A stretch of DNA of 64,000 nt from CAVQFB01 sp963711675 (GTDB lineage Bacteria > Acidobacteriota > Terriglobia > Terriglobales > Acidobacteriaceae), in contig CAVQFB010000006.1 in the NCBI GenBank assembly GCA_963711675.1, positions 470,342-534,341 of the forward strand. Reading direction: 5' to 3'. The notes beneath the pieces are model-generated. The model was given only the letters and a program-made list of their open reading frames with translations. It searched no databases and was not told the origin of the DNA. Positions 63,281 through 64,000 of this stretch are shown here, piece by piece. A program made the translations under genes and the position numbers. Position 1 is the first letter of the stretch, and every line of letters starts with the position of its first letter.

Positions 63281-63535
63281 TCAAGCCGGTTCTGGAGAGG
63301 CCAGCTGGTTGGGATTTTCGGCAGGTTGGAGAGTCGTATGCTCGGGCGCCGTTTCTTGCAGAACGGAGCGGCGAAGGCGAACGATGCGTTCCAGGATTTC
63401 GTTGGCGCTCTCGCGCACGACAATTTTCTCGCCAGACACCAGAGTGATGACCGTGTCCGGCGCCTGTTCCACAAACTTGATCAGGTCGGAATTGACGGCC
63501 AGAGGCTGACTATTCAAACGGGTCAATTGAATCAT
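63281..63535 (-). CDS. flbD: Flagellar protein FlbD
   Basis: The 84-aa product (MIQLTRLNSQPLAVNSDLIKFVEQAPDTVITLVSGEKIVVRESANEILERIV) matches the small FlbD family found upstream of motA in many flagellar operons. Its stop is 11 bases from the motA GTG start. The precise function of FlbD here is unproven, but the operon position is standard. Confidence 0.85.
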   Translation of the reverse strand: MIQLTRLNSQPLAVNSDLIKFVEQAPDTVITLVSGEKIVVRESANEILERIVRLRRSVLQETAPEHTTLQPAENPNQLASPEPA

Positions 63536-63684
63536 GTTGATGGGCAGGGCCTGCGGAACGAGACACGTTGGCCCGTTCAGGCAGAGCCCCCTCTCCTAGG
63601 TGATCGGCGGTGGGGCATGAGTCTTGAGTGCAGCGAAGGGCGTGTTGCATTACATAAGTGCCGCGACCAGAGAAACGAGCGGAT

Positions 63685-63711
63685 TAAAGCTGCCGGATTC
63701 CCTGCCGATGA
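63685..63711 (+). promoter_or_regulatory. Sigma28 (FliA-type) flagellin promoter
   Basis: TAAA (63685-63688), exactly 15 bases, then GCCGATGA (63704-63711) matches the sigma28 consensus TAAA-N15-GCCGATAA with one mismatch, 108 bases before the flagellin ATG. Confidence 0.75.
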
Positions 63712-63760
63712 CCGAATTGAACACACAAATGGGTTCCGTGAAAGAGAAAGCGGAATAAGC

Positions 63761-63777
63761 CCTCCCAGAATGGGAGG
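63761..63777 (+). promoter_or_regulatory. Stem-loop in the flagellin leader
   Basis: CCTCCC-AGAAT-GGGAGG forms a 6-bp hairpin about 45 bases ahead of the start codon. It includes GGA on the 3' arm, so leader-level control (for example by CsrA) is possible. Confidence 0.35.
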
Positions 63778-63818
63778 AGTTCCAGGGAAGACGGAACCAA
63801 TCAAAGGAGCTATTAATA

Positions 63819-64000
63819 TGGCACTTAGCATTCTGAATAACATTCCGTCCCTGGCCGCGCAGAACCAACTGGCGATCACCGGGCAGAATTTGCAGAGAAC
63901 ACTATTTCGGCTTTCTTCCGGGTCCCGCATTAACACAGGTGCTGACGATGCCGCCGGCCTGGCGATTGCCGACGGATTGCACGCCAACATCACCGCCCTG
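63819..64000 (+). CDS. fliC: Flagellin N-terminal part, truncated by window edge
   Basis: After AAAGGAG (63804-63810), 60 codons read MALSILNNIPSLAAQNQLAI continuing LSSGSRINTGADDAAGLAIADGL. This is the conserved D0/D1 N-terminal helix of flagellin (NxxSLxAQNxL, LSSGxRINxAxDDAAGLAI). It self-assembles into the filament after export by the flagellar apparatus. The gene continues past base 64000. Transcription is expected from the sigma28 promoter at 63685-63711. Confidence 0.92.

Larger units (their letters stand above)
63536..63818. other. Divergent regulatory region flbD-flagellin
   Basis: It holds the sigma28 promoter at 63685-63711 and a hairpin at 63761-63777 in the flagellin leader. No promoter could be identified for the flbD direction. 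Confidence 0.5.

Noticed and set aside
1..64000. CRISPR array
   Set aside because: No regularly spaced identical repeats with unique spacers were seen.

Overview
The window looks like a chromosomal segment of an Acidobacteriota bacterium, probably class Terriglobia. This is inferred from gene content: an Oar-like TonB-dependent receptor with an N-terminal carboxypeptidase-regulatory domain, a PASTA-type Ser/Thr kinase with a C-terminal propeller, a VWFA-related secreted protein, GNLYGTT-repeat secreted proteins, DUF2911, a small RGSxFYLC cysteine protein, and many CTRAAG/GTCATCCTGAGC intergenic repeats. No rRNA, intact tRNA or CRISPR was seen. Both edges cut genes: a TolB/TPR repeat protein on the left and flagellin on the right.

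Layout. 1-8.5 kb: a tandemly triplicated TolB-like/TPR protein, a truncated Ser/Thr kinase, secreted repeat proteins and a decayed PQQ propeller. 9.0-20.7 kb: a one-directional cluster that looks like a catabolic unit for a hydantoin-like or other cyclic amide/ureide compound. It encodes an Asp/Glu/hydantoin racemase, a GntR regulator, a TonB-dependent receptor, a DUF917 protein, a hydantoinase-A/oxoprolinase-type ATPase, a creatininase-family amidohydrolase, an isochorismatase-like cysteine hydrolase, an NTF2-like protein, a nitroreductase and a RhaT-type permease. A good sigma70-type promoter and a perfect 14-bp palindrome lie in front of it. It ends beside 10-bp-phased TTGC repeats and 3' fragments of tRNA genes, which suggests an old integration site.

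21-35 kb: envelope and secreted proteins (TPR, a 781-aa coiled-coil protein, AsmA, SDR, VWA, a receiver-TonB fusion, an S41 protease homologue lacking both catalytic residues, PBP1A). 35-43 kb: small secreted proteins, a Pal-like lipoprotein, a REP-associated tyrosine transposase with REP copies, and a class III aminotransferase broken by many indels. 43-52 kb: housekeeping genes (PASTA protein, def-fmt-rsmB, aroC), a LuxR-type response regulator and a HAD hydrolase. A group II intron (46883-48763) interrupts one of two copies of an intergenic repeat; the other copy preserves the empty site.

52-64 kb: a glycine-zipper lipoprotein, a YhaM-like HD nuclease, a SurA-like isomerase, a RibD/DHFR-fold reductase, a SpoIIE-type phosphatase, two divergent metallopeptidase genes, a receiver protein, a flbD-motA-motB flagellar operon and the start of flagellin behind a near-consensus sigma28 promoter. 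Several genes (aminotransferase, M1 peptidase, MotA) carry single-base indels in otherwise conserved frames, so either gene decay or assembly error must be considered.
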